A stretch of DNA of 64,000 bases from Pelomonas sp. Root1237 (GTDB lineage Bacteria; Pseudomonadota; Gammaproteobacteria; Burkholderiales; Burkholderiaceae_C). The stretch lies in NCBI RefSeq assembly GCF_001425055.1, contig NZ_LMDK01000021.1, positions 124,001 through 188,000 of the forward strand, written 5' to 3'. A program made the translations under genes and the position numbers. The notes beneath the pieces were generated by a model. The model saw only the letters and a program-made list of their open reading frames with translations. It did no database searches and was not told where the DNA came from. Positions 54,042-63,835 of this stretch are shown piece after piece. The stretch's first letter is position 1; the number at the start of each line of letters is the position of its first letter.

Positions 54042-57000
54042 ATGACCGATCTCGCCGCTGACTACAAAGCATTGGCCGAGTACCGCCCGACCCACAAGGT
54101 CCGTTTCGTCACCGCCGCCAGCCTGTTTGACGGGCACGACGCCGCCATCAACATCATGCGGCGCATCCTGCAGGGCATGGGCACTGAGGTCATCCACCTC
54201 GGGCACAACCGCTCGGTGGACGAAGTCGTCACCGCGGCGCTGCAGGAAGATGCCCAGGGCATCGCCATCAGCTCCTACCAGGGCGGCCACGTCGAGTACT
54301 TCAAGTACATGGTGCAACTGCTGAAGGAACGCGGCGGCGAGCACATCCAGGTGTTTGGCGGCGGCGGCGGCGTCATCGTGCCGGCCGAGATCCGCGAGCT
54401 GGCCGAGCACGGCGTGCGCATCTTCAGCCCCGAGGACGGCCAGCGCATGGGCCTGCAAGGGATGATCGGCGAGATGGTCATGAAGGCCGACCAGGACTTC
54501 AGCGTCTATGCGCCGCAGAACCTGTCGGCCATCACCGGCCACTCGGAAGCGGCCTGGCGGTCGCTGGCCCAGCTGCTGACGGCGCTGGAGAACGGCAAGG
54601 CCGATGCGGGCATCGTCGACGCGCTGCGCGACCAGGCCAAGAGCATCAAGACGCCGGTGCTCGGTATCACCGGCACCGGTGGCGCCGGCAAGTCCAGCCT
54701 GACCGACGAGTTGATCCGCCGCCTGCGCCTCGACCAGGGCGACGCCCTGCGCGTGGCGCTGATCTCCATCGACCCGTCACGCCGCAAGAGCGGTGGCGCG
54801 CTGCTGGGTGACCGCATCCGCATGAACGCGATCAGCCCCTGGGGCCAAGGTCCGCGCGTCTTCATGCGCTCGCTGGCCACGCGTGACTTCGGCAGCGAGA
54901 TCTCCCCTGCCCTGCCGGATGTCATCGCCGCCGCCAAGGTCGCAGGCTTCGACCTCGTCATCGTCGAGACCTCCGGCATCGGCCAGGGCGACGCGGCCAT
55001 CGTGCCGCTCGTGAACGTGCCCATGTACGTCATGACGCCCGAGTTCGGCGCCGCCAGCCAGCTCGAGAAGATCGACATGCTGGACTTCGCCGAGTTCGTC
55101 GCCATCAACAAGTTCGATCGCAAGGGCTCCCTTGATGCCCTGCGCGATGTCAGCAAGCAGGTGCAGCGCAACCGCGAAGCCTTCACGGTGATGCCGGACA
55201 CCATGCCGGTGTTCGGCACCATGGCCAGCCGCTTCAACGACGACGGCGTGACGGCGCTGTATCAAGCCCTGAAGCTGCGCCTGGCCGACCTCGGCATCCC
55301 CTTCAGCGAAGGCCGCCTGCCGCGCGTCGACACCCGCCACAGCACGCACCAGACCCCCATCGTCCCGGCTGCCCGCGTGCGCTACCTGGCCGACATCAGC
55401 GACACCGTGCGCAGCTACAAGGCCCGTGCGCGCAAGCAGGCCGCGCTGGCCCGCGAGATCCAGCAGCTGGAAGCCAGCCGCGCCATGCTGGAGGCCGCCA
55501 ACCCCGACAAGAATGGTGCCCGCACCGCGCTGGGCGACCTCGCCGAGCAGCGCAAGGCCAAGCTCGACGGCGACGCCCGCCAGCTGCTGCAGCAGTGGCC
55601 CGACATGGTCAAGGCCTATGCGGGTGATGAGTACGTCGTGAAGATCCGTGACAAGGAAATCCGCACGGCGCTGGTCACCCAGAGCCTGTCCGGCACCAAG
55701 ATCCGCAAGGTCGTGCTGCCCGGCTACGAGTGCCACGGCGAATTGCTGAAGTGGCTGATGCTGGAAAACGTGCCCGGCAGCTTCCCCTACGCGGCCGGCG
55801 TGTTCGCCTTCAAGCGCGAAGGCGAGGACCCGACGCGCATGTTCGCCGGCGAAGGCGATGCCTTCCGCACCAACCGCCGCTTCAAGCTCGTCTCCGAAGG
55901 GATGCCCGCCAAGCGCCTGTCCACCGCCTTCGACTCGGTGACGCTGTACGGCGCCGACCCCGCGCCGCGGCCCGACATCTACGGCAAGGTCGGCAACAGC
56001 GGTGTGAGCATCGCCACGCTGGACGACATGAAGGTGCTGTACGACGGCTTCGACCTGTGCAGCCCGACCACCTCCGTTTCGATGACCATCAACGGCCCCG
56101 CGCCGTCCATCCTGGCCATGTTCATGAACACGGCCATCGACCAGAACCTCGCCAAGTTCAAGGCCGACAACGGCCGTGAGCCGACCGCCGATGAGGCCGC
56201 CAAGATCAAGGACTGGGTGCTGGCCAATGTGCGCGGCACCGTGCAGGCCGACATCCTGAAGGAAGACCAGGGCCAGAACACCTGCATCTTCTCGACCGAG
56301 TTCTCGCTGAAGGTCATGGGCGACATCGCCGAGTACTTCGTGCACCACTACGTGCGCAATTTCTACTCGGTGTCGATCTCGGGGTATCACATCGCCGAGG
56401 CTGGCGCGAACCCGATCTCGCAGCTGGCGCTGACGCTGTCCAACGGCTTCACGTTCGTGGAGGCTTACTTGGCGCGCGGCATGCACATCGACGACTTCGC
56501 GCCCAACCTGAGCTTCTTCTTCAGCAACGGCATGGACCCCGAGTACACCGTGCTGGGCCGCGTCGCCCGCCGCATCTGGGCCATCGCCATGCGCGACCGC
56601 TACGGCGCCAACGAGCGCTCACAGAAGCTCAAGTACCACGTGCAGACGTCGGGCCGCAGCCTGCACGCGCAGGAGATCGCCTTCAACGACATCCGCACCA
56701 CGCTGCAGGCGTTGATCGCCGTCTACGACAACTGCAACTCCCTGCACACCAACGCCTACGACGAGGCGATCACGACGCCCACTGACGAGAGCGTGCGCCG
56801 CGCGATGGCCATCCAGCTCGTCATCAACCGCGAGTGGGGCTTGGCCAAGAACGAGAACCCGTCGCAGGGCGCCTTCATCATCGACGAGCTGACCGAGCTG
56901 GTCGAAGAGGCAGTGCTGCGCGAGTTCGAGCGCATCAGCGAACGCGGCGGCGTGCTCGGCGCCATGGAGACCGGCTACCAGCGTGGCCGCATCCAGGAAG

Positions 57001-57332
57001 AGTCGATGCACTACGAGATGCTCAAGCACACCGGCGAGTACCCCATCATCGGCGTCAACACCTTCCGCAACCCCAATGGGGAGACGGTGCCGGAGCACAT
57101 CGAACTGGCCCGCTCGACAGACGAAGAGAAGCAGTCGCAGCTGTCGCGCCTGGCCGAGTTCCAGGACCGCCACGCCGCCGAGTCGCCGGCCATGCTGGCC
57201 CGCCTTCAGCAGGCCGTCATCAAGAACCGGAATGTGTTCGACGTGCTGATGGAAGCCGTGCGCGTGTGCTCGCTGGGCCAGATCACCGGCGCCTTGTTCG
57301 AGGTCGGTGGCCAGTACCGCCGCAGCATGTAG
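54042..57332 (+). CDS. icmF: Fused isobutyryl-CoA mutase (IcmF) with G-protein chaperone domain
   Basis: Adenosylcobalamin-dependent mutase interconverting isobutyryl-CoA and n-butyryl-CoA, 1096 residues, with its own repair chaperone in one chain. Domains in order: B12-binding (about 10-150, [17 protein letters not shown] with the cobalt-ligand His), MeaI-type GTPase (about 200-450, P-loop GTGGAGKSS at 211-219 and NKFD base motif), linker, then the TIM-barrel mutase (about 560-1096, with [18 protein letters not shown] and TYDEA-like [10 protein letters not shown]). Domain order and length match the C. metallidurans enzyme. Promoter dyad shared with the thiolase operon and liuA-like gene; AAGGAGA upstream. 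Confidence 0.96.
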   Translation: MTDLAADYKALAEYRPTHKVRFVTAASLFDGHDAAINIMRRILQGMGTEVIHLGHNRSVDEVVTAALQEDAQGIAISSYQGGHVEYFKYMVQLLKERGGEHIQVFGGGGGVIVPAEIRELAEHGVRIFSPEDGQRMGLQGMIGEMVMKADQDFSVYAPQNLSAITGHSEAAWRSLAQLLTALENGKADAGIVDALRDQAKSIKTPVLGITGTGGAGKSSLTDELIRRLRLDQGDALRVALISIDPSRRKSGGALLGDRIRMNAISPWGQGPRVFMRSLATRDFGSEISPALPDVIAAAKVAGFDLVIVETSGIGQGDAAIVPLVNVPMYVMTPEFGAASQLEKIDMLDFAEFVAINKFDRKGSLDALRDVSKQVQRNREAFTVMPDTMPVFGTMASRFNDDGVTALYQALKLRLADLGIPFSEGRLPRVDTRHSTHQTPIVPAARVRYLADISDTVRSYKARARKQAALAREIQQLEASRAMLEAANPDKNGARTALGDLAEQRKAKLDGDARQLLQQWPDMVKAYAGDEYVVKIRDKEIRTALVTQSLSGTKIRKVVLPGYECHGELLKWLMLENVPGSFPYAAGVFAFKREGEDPTRMFAGEGDAFRTNRRFKLVSEGMPAKRLSTAFDSVTLYGADPAPRPDIYGKVGNSGVSIATLDDMKVLYDGFDLCSPTTSVSMTINGPAPSILAMFMNTAIDQNLAKFKADNGREPTADEAAKIKDWVLANVRGTVQADILKEDQGQNTCIFSTEFSLKVMGDIAEYFVHHYVRNFYSVSISGYHIAEAGANPISQLALTLSNGFTFVEAYLARGMHIDDFAPNLSFFFSNGMDPEYTVLGRVARRIWAIAMRDRYGANERSQKLKYHVQTSGRSLHAQEIAFNDIRTTLQALIAVYDNCNSLHTNAYDEAITTPTDESVRRAMAIQLVINREWGLAKNENPSQGAFIIDELTELVEEAVLREFERISERGGVLGAMETGYQRGRIQEESMHYEMLKHTGEYPIIGVNTFRNPNGETVPEHIELARSTDEEKQSQLSRLAEFQDRHAAESPAMLARLQQAVIKNRNVFDVLMEAVRVCSLGQITGALFEVGGQYRRSM

Positions 57333-57335
57333 GGC

Positions 57336-57890
57336 TTACAGCCCGCGGCAGCGTTGCTCGAAGGCAGCTGCCAGGCGCTCAAGATCCCCGCGCTCACCTG
57401 CCGTCATCTCGGCCTCACGGGCGCGCCGGGCGCGCAGGCTGTTGCGCAGTTCGACGCATTGCGCGAACTCGCGCTCCTGCCGCGCCTTGGCCTGAGCCAG
57501 CGCGCGGCGCTCCTGCAGCGAGCGGTTGCGCACGTCCTCCATCAATTGGTTGACCTTCTCATTGGCGTCCTGCTCTTCGGCATAGCAGTCGCGCTGGTAA
57601 CGGTAGTCCAGCTGCTGGCGCGTGGACTCGTCGGCGCCACCATCGCTGCCGGCCTGGTTCAACTGCTCGCGCAGGCGCAGGCAGCGCGGGCTCATGAACT
57701 GGCTGGCTTCTGGCGCCTTGGGACCCAGGCGCGCGATCTGCGTGGAATCGGCTTCAGGGCAGGGTCGGTCGCTGAAGGCCGTGGTGCCGTCGGGCTTGCG
57801 GCATTTATAGACACCCGCGCCTTCGGCCCTGGCCATGCCCGTCAGTGCCAGCACGGCCAACGCGGCCCAGGCCAGGCGGGTCGGGGTCAC
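57336..57890 (-). CDS. Exported DUF4124 protein with coiled coil
   Basis: A 184-residue periplasmic protein. Signal peptide ARLAWAALAVLALTGMARA-like (residues 5-22), cleavage before EGAGV. The first mature part GVYKCRKPDGTTAFSDRPCPEA is the DUF4124 pattern with its two cysteines. The rest is charged and helical (DANEKVNQLMEDVRNRSLQERRALAQAKARQEREFAQC), likely a coiled coil. Start is GTG overlapping the ankyrin gene stop (GTGA), so the two are coupled. Function unknown. Confidence 0.82.
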   Translation of the reverse strand: MTPTRLAWAALAVLALTGMARAEGAGVYKCRKPDGTTAFSDRPCPEADSTQIARLGPKAPEASQFMSPRCLRLREQLNQAGSDGGADESTRQQLDYRYQRDCYAEEQDANEKVNQLMEDVRNRSLQERRALAQAKARQEREFAQCVELRNSLRARRAREAEMTAGERGDLERLAAAFEQRCRGL

Positions 57891-58783
57891 AGCTTCTGCT
57901 CCCGGTCGCCGCCATTGCTGTAGCGGCGCTTGTAGCGAGACTTCTCGAGATACTCGCGCGCCGTCAGCCCATCCGCATTGCGCGCGGCCTTGGGTGCGCC
58001 CGCGGCGAGCAGGGTATCGACGATGGCGTCGGAATTGCCCACCGCGGCCAGGTGCAGGGGCGTGTTGCCCTGGCGGTCCTGCGTGAAGACCGAGGCCTGC
58101 AGGCGAATCAGTTCGGCCACCGCGTCATGCCGCCCTTCCTCGACGGCCCAGTGCAGGGCCGTGCGCCCCTGGCCGTCCAGCGCGTTGATGTCAGCGCCGG
58201 CCGACACCAGCGGGCCGATGGACTTGAGCGCCGCGTAATGGATGGGCAGGCGACCACCGATGTCGGGCGAGTTGATGTTCAGCCCCCGGCTGGTCAGGAA
58301 CACCAGCGCCTGGGCATCAGCGCCGTTGCGCGCCGCCAGGTGCATGACGCCGACATGATCGGGCGTCTCCTGCCTGGGGTCGAGCTTGAGCTCTTCGATG
58401 AAGAATTTCAGCCGGTCCAGCGTCGGCTTGGCGGCGGCCTGCTGCAGCAGCGTGCCCTTGTCCAGCGCGCCGACGTTGCGAGGCTCGGCCCCATGGTTGG
58501 CGATCCAGCGCAGCGCCGGCAGGCTGCCAGTGCCCGCGTTGTCGTAGAGCAGGCGGTTCAGCCCGACGGCGCCCACGCGTTTGGCCGTCTTGTCGATGTC
58601 GATCATGCCGCTGGCGTCGGCCATGCCGTTCATCAGCATCATCTCGCGCAGTTCGGGCCCGAGGCCGGCGACGTCCTGGGTGCTGCGCCGCGCCATGCTG
58701 CACCAGGTCAGCAGCGAAATGATGACCACCAAGGCCGCTGCTCGCAGACCGATCCCCAGCCAATTGATGCCTTCCCGCTCCAC
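57887..58783 (-). CDS. Membrane-anchored ankyrin-repeat protein
   Basis: About 298 residues: one membrane segment (LGIGLRAAALVVIISLLTWCSMA) near the start, then five to six ankyrin repeats (VGVMHLAARNGADAQALVFLTSRGLNINSPD, GRLPIHYAAL, GRTALHWAVEEGRHDAVAELIRLQASV, GNTPLHLAAVGNSDAIVDTLLAAGA). It probably binds another protein outside or inside the membrane. GTG 58783 is used because GGGGGAAG precedes it and the open frame upstream (to 58828) is interrupted by a stable hairpin CCCCGC/GCGGGG. Coupled to the DUF4124 gene. Confidence 0.82.
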   Translation of the reverse strand: MEREGINWLGIGLRAAALVVIISLLTWCSMARRSTQDVAGLGPELREMMLMNGMADASGMIDIDKTAKRVGAVGLNRLLYDNAGTGSLPALRWIANHGAEPRNVGALDKGTLLQQAAAKPTLDRLKFFIEELKLDPRQETPDHVGVMHLAARNGADAQALVFLTSRGLNINSPDIGGRLPIHYAALKSIGPLVSAGADINALDGQGRTALHWAVEEGRHDAVAELIRLQASVFTQDRQGNTPLHLAAVGNSDAIVDTLLAAGAPKAARNADGLTAREYLEKSRYKRRYSNGGDREQKL

Positions 58784-58872
58784 TGCTTCCCCCCGCTTTT
58801 CTAGGCGGGGCGGATTGTGCAGCAGCACTTTTTCAAACCAGGGTGCCAGACTCGATGCCGCCCCCTAGACTC

Positions 58873-58886
58873 CCCCGAAAGCGGGG
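58873..58886 (-). terminator. Hairpin directly after the GGDEF gene stop
   Basis: CCCCG and CGGGG around AAAG begin immediately after the TGA of the minus-strand GGDEF gene. Short and without T-run, so termination is only possible, not shown. Confidence 0.3.
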
Positions 58887-60038
58887 TCAGCGCGCCAGCA
58901 CCACCCGGTCCCGCCCCGCGCGCTTGGCCTCGTACAGGGCCGCGTCTGCGCGGCTGAACAGCGCCTCGGGCGCCTCGTCGGGCGCGAGGGCCTGGGCCAC
59001 GCCGATGCTGACCGTCACGGTCAGCGGGCCGGCCGCCGTCTCGAAGGGCTGGCCGCCGATGGCCTCGCGCAGCCGCTCAACCAGGCGCAGCTCGCCGCCG
59101 GCCTCAGGCTTGAGCCAGATGACGGCGAATTCCTCGCCGCCCAGGCGCACCGCCAGATCCAATGGCCGCAAGGTGTCGTGCAGGCGGGCGCCAATGCCAC
59201 TGAGCACGGCGTCGCCCACCGCGTGGCCGTGCGTGTCGTTGATGCGCTTGAAGTGATCCACGTCCAGCAGGGCCAGCACCGGCGGATGCTCGACGCCGCG
59301 CTGCAGCAGGCGGCGCAGGCGCTCGTCAAAGCCACGCCGGTTCAGCAGGCCGGTCAGCACGTCGATCTCGATGAGGCGCTCGATCTGGCGCAGCGCACGG
59401 TCCTGCAGCAGCAGCAGCATGGCCAGGGCCTGGCCGATGAGCAGGGCGATGACGGCGAACAGGCCCATCGAGTTGTATTGCACCAGTTCGGCCCGCGTTT
59501 GGGCGATCAGGGGCGACACGGCCAGGCCGCGCGCCACCTCGATGATGGCGCTGATGATCAGGTCGGCCGCCAGCAGGCCCAGCGGAAAGCCGCGCTGCGC
59601 GCGCCAGGCCTGCAGGGCGGCATGGGCGGCAGGCATGGTCAGCACGGCCGAGGCCAGCATCGTCAACGTGATCGAGGGCCAGAACTGCCCCGTCCAGGCC
59701 GTCAGCGCGAAGGAGCCGATGCAGGACAGGCCCGTGAGCACCAGCGGCCAGGGGCAGCGCAGCGGCAGGCCGAGGTAGACGCGCAGGCCGAGCAGCACCA
59801 TCAGCGCGGACAGCAGGCTGCCGAGATGGCCCACCGCCCAGAAGGTGCGCGGTGCGCCCATGGCGATGAGGGCCACGCGCGCCGCCTGGGTCAGCGCCGC
59901 GGCAGCAAAGGCACCGGCCCAGAACCACAGCGCGCGCTCGCCCTTCAGATGCCAGGCGCCGCCAAGCGTGGCCAGGGCCAGCATCGTCGTGACGAGCTGG
60001 AAGACGCGCAGCAGCGTGTCGGCGTGCAGGGGTTCCAT
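58887..60038 (-). CDS. Membrane diguanylate cyclase
   Basis: Makes cyclic di-GMP. N-terminal half has about seven membrane segments (LLRVFQLVTTMLALATLGGAW to LFAVIALLIGQALAMLLLL), then a GGDEF domain from about residue 219 (DVLTGLLNRRGFDERL). Active-site motif GGEEF at 300-304, with DVDHFKRINDTHGHAVGD upstream, is intact; no inhibitory RxxD is visible just before it. 383 residues. No EAL domain. A second cyclase of nearly the same layout lies at 62532-63722. Confidence 0.93.
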   Translation of the reverse strand: MEPLHADTLLRVFQLVTTMLALATLGGAWHLKGERALWFWAGAFAAAALTQAARVALIAMGAPRTFWAVGHLGSLLSALMVLLGLRVYLGLPLRCPWPLVLTGLSCIGSFALTAWTGQFWPSITLTMLASAVLTMPAAHAALQAWRAQRGFPLGLLAADLIISAIIEVARGLAVSPLIAQTRAELVQYNSMGLFAVIALLIGQALAMLLLLQDRALRQIERLIEIDVLTGLLNRRGFDERLRRLLQRGVEHPPVLALLDVDHFKRINDTHGHAVGDAVLSGIGARLHDTLRPLDLAVRLGGEEFAVIWLKPEAGGELRLVERLREAIGGQPFETAAGPLTVTVSIGVAQALAPDEAPEALFSRADAALYEAKRAGRDRVVLAR

Positions 60039-60133
60039 CGCGAGATTGGTTCAGCCTCGACGAGGCACGATGCCTGCATCGCGTGGCCGCCGTGATGCGC
60101 GCCACGAGCGCGCCGTGATTGATCTCACGGAAG

Positions 60134-61123
60134 TCAGCGCGCCTGCAGGCTCTGCATGGCGGCCTTGACGCGCAGCAGCATGGGCGAGGCGCCGGTCACC
60201 TTGGCATCGAAAGGGTGCAGGCGCTGGCCGCCGGTGGCCGCCATGATCTTGCGCACGTACAGCCGCGTCTCGGCATAGGGCGGCACGCCGAGGTAGCGGT
60301 CCACGGCCCTCTCGCCGGCGTTGTAGGCCGCCACGGCCAGCATCACGTCGCCCTCGAAATAGGCCAGCAGCCAGCGCAGATAGGCCATGCCGCCGCGGAT
60401 GTTCTGCGACGGGTCGCGCAGCCGGATGACATTGAAACGCGTCGCCGTCTCGGGCAGCAGCTGCATCAGGCCCTGAGCCCGCTTGGGCGACTCGGCCAGC
60501 GGGTCGAAGTTGGACTCGGTGGCCATGACCGCCAGCACCAGCGCCGGCGCGAGCTGGTATTCGGGCGCCAGCAGCTTCACGTAGTTGACGATGGCCGGCG
60601 GAGCGTTCTGGGGCAGCGGCAGCGTCGCCCACAGCGACAGCGGCTTGGCATTGCGCGCAGCGGGTGGCAGGGCAGCGACAGCCACCGGCAGGTCGGTCTC
60701 GGGCGGGCGCAGGCAGGGCGGCGGGTCGCCCAGGGGGGTGCCGCCCATGCGCTCGAGCATGTTCTGCGCCTGCTCCATGCCTTGCTCGGCTGCGGCGGCG
60801 AACAAGTGGGCGGCTTCGGCATCGTTGCGCTGGATGCCGCGCGCATTCGTCAGCATCCAGCCCAGGCTGAACTGGGCTTCAGCGTCGCCATAGCGGGCGG
60901 CGCGGCAGTAGAGCTTGGCAGCGGCTACCTCGTCGCGCCTGACGCCGTCGCCATACTCCAGTGCCTTGGCCTCCAGGCGCCAGCGCTCCACCTGGGCCGG
61001 CACGACCGGCCCGCGCTCGCCCGGTGGCATGGTCGGGCGCGGCAACTGCTCCAGCGTCAGCGTCGGCAGCTGGGCCAGGGCCGCTGAGCAGGCGAAGAAC
61101 AGGAGCGGCAGAAGGCGTCGCAA
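60134..61123 (-). CDS. Lytic transglycosylase with Sel1-like repeats
   Basis: Periplasmic peptidoglycan hydrolase, 329 residues. Signal peptide RRLLPLLFFACSAALA, cleavage before QLP. Two Sel1-like repeats (VRRDEVAAAKLYCRAARYGDAEAQFSLGWMLTNARGI...; AAHLFAAAAEQGMEQAQNML) precede an SLT domain with catalytic Glu203 in MATESNFDPLAESPKRAQGLMQLLPETA and YNAGERAVDRY. Cleaves the glycan strand with 1,6-anhydro product. Sel1 repeats suggest a protein partner. Not linked to a secretion system in this window. Confidence 0.92.
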   Translation of the reverse strand: MRRLLPLLFFACSAALAQLPTLTLEQLPRPTMPPGERGPVVPAQVERWRLEAKALEYGDGVRRDEVAAAKLYCRAARYGDAEAQFSLGWMLTNARGIQRNDAEAAHLFAAAAEQGMEQAQNMLERMGGTPLGDPPPCLRPPETDLPVAVAALPPAARNAKPLSLWATLPLPQNAPPAIVNYVKLLAPEYQLAPALVLAVMATESNFDPLAESPKRAQGLMQLLPETATRFNVIRLRDPSQNIRGGMAYLRWLLAYFEGDVMLAVAAYNAGERAVDRYLGVPPYAETRLYVRKIMAATGGQRLHPFDAKVTGASPMLLRVKAAMQSLQAR

Positions 61124-61189
61124 GGGTCAGTCCGGAGGCGGCAATCAGGGGGCGGAAGTCTAGACTGGCCCAAACAACCCGCCGCCTGC

Positions 61190-61771
61190 ATGAACAAGAC
61201 CCGCCTCGAAGCCTTCAGCGACGGCGTCATCGCCATCATCATCACCATCATGGTGCTGGAGCTGAAGGTGCCTCACGGTACCGACTGGGAGGCCCTCAAG
61301 CCGCTGTGGCCGGTCTTCCTGTCCTATGTGCTGAGCTTCGTCTACGTCGGCATCTACTGGAACAACCACCACCATCTGCTGCATGCGGTGCACAAGATCA
61401 GCGGCGGGGTGCTCTGGCCCAATCTGCACCTGCTGTTCTGGCTGTCGCTACTGCCGTTTGCCACCGGCTGGATGGGCGAAAACCATTTTGCGCCGCTGCC
61501 AGTGGCTGTCTATGGCGGCGTGCTCGTCATGGCCGCCTTGGCCTACATGCTGCTGCAATGGGCCTTGATCTGCATCCCCGGCAACAACACCGTGCTGGCC
61601 CAGGCGCTGGGCAAGGACTGGAAGGGCAAGATCTCGGCAGTCATCTACCTGGTGTCCATCGCGCTGGCCTTCGTGCACGTCGGCCTGTCGCTGGCGGGTT
61701 ACACCATCGCCGCGGCGCTGTGGCTGATCCCGGACCGGCGCATCGAGCACCACTTGAACAGGAGTGAGTGA
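61190..61771 (+). CDS. TMEM175-like potassium channel (DUF1211)
   Basis: A 193-residue membrane protein with six probable segments. The N-terminal RLEAFSDGVIAIIITIMVLEL carries the FSDG motif of the TMEM175 family, which forms potassium-selective channels in bacteria and lysosomes. NNHHHLLHAVHKI is the typical loop after segment 2-3. Single-domain form, as in bacterial homologues that assemble as tetramers. Its TGA at 61769-61771 is followed directly by the DUF1801 gene. Confidence 0.9.
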   Translation: MNKTRLEAFSDGVIAIIITIMVLELKVPHGTDWEALKPLWPVFLSYVLSFVYVGIYWNNHHHLLHAVHKISGGVLWPNLHLLFWLSLLPFATGWMGENHFAPLPVAVYGGVLVMAALAYMLLQWALICIPGNNTVLAQALGKDWKGKISAVIYLVSIALAFVHVGLSLAGYTIAAALWLIPDRRIEHHLNRSE

Positions 61772-61772
61772 A

Positions 61773-62369
61773 ATGCCCACCCTCGATCCGCGCATCGACA
61801 CCTACCTGGCAAGCGTGCCCGAGTTCGCCCGGCCCATCCTGACGCGGCTGCGCGAGGACGTGCACGCAGCCTGCCCCGACGTCGTCGAGACCATCAAGTG
61901 GAGCCGGCCGCACTTCACGCTGGATGACAAGCTGCTTTGCGGCATGTCGGCCTTCAAGGTGCACTGCACCTTCGGCTTCTGGGAGCGCGAGGGCGCGACA
62001 CCTGGACAGCCCGGTGCCATGGGCGATTTCGGCCGCATCACGACCCTGGCCGACCTGCCCAGCAGCGCAGAGTTGCGCAAGCAGGTCAAGGCCGCCGCCG
62101 CACTGCTGCGGGCCGGCGCGCCGCGCGCCGCAAAACCTAATCGCGAGCCGCGGCCCCAGCTCGAGATGCCCGACGACTTCGCCGCGGCGCTGAGCAAGGT
62201 CAAGGCGGCCAAGCAGCACTACGACGCCTTCGCGCCCAGCAAGCAGCGCGACTACCTCGAATGGGTGCTGGAGGCCAAGCGCGAGGACACACGCACCAAG
62301 CGCATCGCCCAGGCGGTGGAGTGGATCGCTGACGGCAAATCACGCAACTGGAAATACGAGAGTTGTTGA
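61773..62369 (+). CDS. DUF1801 / YdeI-OmpD-associated family protein
   Basis: A 198-residue soluble protein of the YdhG/YdeI-like fold: YLASVPEFARPILTRLREDVHAACPDVVETIKWSRPHFTLDDKLLCGMSAFKVHCTFGFW is the DUF1801 domain, and the C-terminal SKQRDYLEWVLEAKREDTRTKRIAQAVEWIADGKSRNW is the YdeI-type tail. ATG 61773 has AGGAG eight bases upstream; a GTG nine bases earlier overlaps that site. Coupled to the TMEM175 gene. Function unknown. A structured repeat starts four bases after the stop. Confidence 0.88.
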   Translation: MPTLDPRIDTYLASVPEFARPILTRLREDVHAACPDVVETIKWSRPHFTLDDKLLCGMSAFKVHCTFGFWEREGATPGQPGAMGDFGRITTLADLPSSAELRKQVKAAAALLRAGAPRAAKPNREPRPQLEMPDDFAAALSKVKAAKQHYDAFAPSKQRDYLEWVLEAKREDTRTKRIAQAVEWIADGKSRNWKYESC

Positions 62370-62372
62370 TTG

Positions 62373-62506
62373 CCCCTCGTCCAGCTTTGCAGCGCTGAAC
62401 GCGCGCCAATCTAGCCGGTCCCCCGAGGGGACGGCGATGCTTGCGGCATTGAGCCGCAAGCATCGCCATGGCGGGCCGGCTTGGGAGCGGCCCGGCGCTC
62501 GACCCG
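62373..62506 (+). repeat. Structured repeat, copy B (three hairpins)
   Basis: About 134 bases, largely identical to 38867-39002. Hairpins: GTCCCC-cga-GGGGAC; a perfect 12-base stem at 62436-62464, GATGCTTGCGGC and GCCGCAAGCATC around ATTGA; and GGGCCG...CGGCCC. Relative to copy A, the middle stem changes a C-G to a T-A pair. Starts four bases after the DUF1801 stop; on the other side is the GGDEF gene end. Type of element unknown. Confidence 0.75.
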
Positions 62507-62531
62507 AATACGCAAAGCAAATACCGGAGGC

Positions 62532-63722
62532 TCAACCCACCACGGATTGCAAGGTCGAATTGCGCATCCAGTCGTCGGCCACGACGACGCGGTTGCGGCC
62601 TTTCTGCTTGGCCTGGTAGAGGGCCTTGTCGGCCAGGTGCATCAGCGTTTCGGGCGTGTCGCTCTTGGCCGCTTCGGCAACGCCCGCCGACAGCGTCACG
62701 CGCAGTGGCATGCCGCCGTCGCCCTGCAGTTCCAGCGCCTCCACGGCCAGGCGCACCTGCTCGGCCAGATGTTTGGCGCCGGCGGCACCGGTGGCAGGCA
62801 GCACGAGGCCGAACTCCTCGCCGCCCAGGCGCCCGAGCACGTCGGAGCCGCGCAACCGCGAGCGCGTGCAGGCCGCGACGGCCTTCAGCACCTGGTCGCC
62901 CACGGCATGGCCATGCCGGTCGTTGACGCGCTTGAAGTGGTCCAGGTCCAGCATGACGAAGCCGACCGGCTGGCCCTCGCGGCGGCCACGCTCCATCGCA
63001 TGCGCCAGCAGCGACACCGTCGTGTTGTGGTTCACGGCACCGGTCAGCCCGTCGACGCTGGCGAGCTTGCGCATCTGGCTGGCCATACGCTCGAAATTCG
63101 CCAGCACGAAGCCGAAGCCCGCCGCCAGCATCGCCATGAAGGCCAGCATGAAGATGGCGCCGCTCCAGGCCTGCCAGGGCTCGGCGTCGGCCGGCGCGGC
63201 ACGCAGCCACCAGGCGGCAAAGCCCACGCGCAGCCACAGCGCCAGGCTGGCCAGCAGCAACATCAGTGAGACGGCGCGAAAACTCGTCTCGCCGCGCCAG
63301 CCCAGCCGCAGCGACGCGAGGGTGGCCGGCAGCAGCAGCGCGCCCATGGCCGCCGACATCGCGCCAGCGCGCACCGGCTGCGACACGTCCAGCACCGCCG
63401 GCACGGCCAAGGCCGCAAGCAGCAGCAACCCGTGGTGCCAAACCGGCAGGCCGCGGTTCAGCAGATGCCGCGATACCGCTGCTGCGAAACCAGCGAGGCC
63501 CGCCATCAGCAGCCAGTTGCCGCCCAGCAGTACAGCCCAGCCAGGCAGCCAGGGCTGCAGCGCAAAGAAGGCAAAGCCAAAGCTGAAGGCCAGCCCCGCC
63601 CAACCCAGGCGCTTGAGCTCGCCGCGGCTGAGTGCCCCGCGCCCAGCCATCCACAGCTGCAGCGTCAGCAGCCCGAATCCGAGCACGAGCATCAGCACCA
63701 GGGTGGGGATGTGCAGCGACAT
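62532..63722 (-). CDS. Membrane diguanylate cyclase
   Basis: Makes cyclic di-GMP, 396 residues. About six to seven membrane segments (PTLVLMLVLGFGLLTLQLWM to AIFMLAFMAMLAAGFGFVL) then GGDEF from about residue 220 (DGLTGAVNHNTTVSLLAHAM; DLDHFKRVNDRHGHAVGD). GGEEF at 300-304 is intact. ATG 63722 gives the membrane start MSLHIPTLVL; the frame is open further upstream without ribosome site or sense. Same layout and motif position as the cyclase at 58887-60038, so these may be old paralogues. Divergent from a lipid-kinase gene start. Confidence 0.92.
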   Translation of the reverse strand: MSLHIPTLVLMLVLGFGLLTLQLWMAGRGALSRGELKRLGWAGLAFSFGFAFFALQPWLPGWAVLLGGNWLLMAGLAGFAAAVSRHLLNRGLPVWHHGLLLLAALAVPAVLDVSQPVRAGAMSAAMGALLLPATLASLRLGWRGETSFRAVSLMLLLASLALWLRVGFAAWWLRAAPADAEPWQAWSGAIFMLAFMAMLAAGFGFVLANFERMASQMRKLASVDGLTGAVNHNTTVSLLAHAMERGRREGQPVGFVMLDLDHFKRVNDRHGHAVGDQVLKAVAACTRSRLRGSDVLGRLGGEEFGLVLPATGAAGAKHLAEQVRLAVEALELQGDGGMPLRVTLSAGVAEAAKSDTPETLMHLADKALYQAKQKGRNRVVVADDWMRNSTLQSVVG

Positions 63723-63835
63723 GCGCGAGCGGCGCCTCGTTGGTTGTGTTGAGTTGTAACACCCAGTGTAGACAGAGCCGGCACACTGCGCCGCAGGGTC
63801 TGCGCCGATGGCGTGAGGGCGCGCCGCCGAATCCA

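Noticed and set aside
58791-58810. CCCCGC/GCGGGG hairpin as an independent regulatory element
   Set aside because: Short and simple; used only as support for the downstream GTG start of the ankyrin gene.
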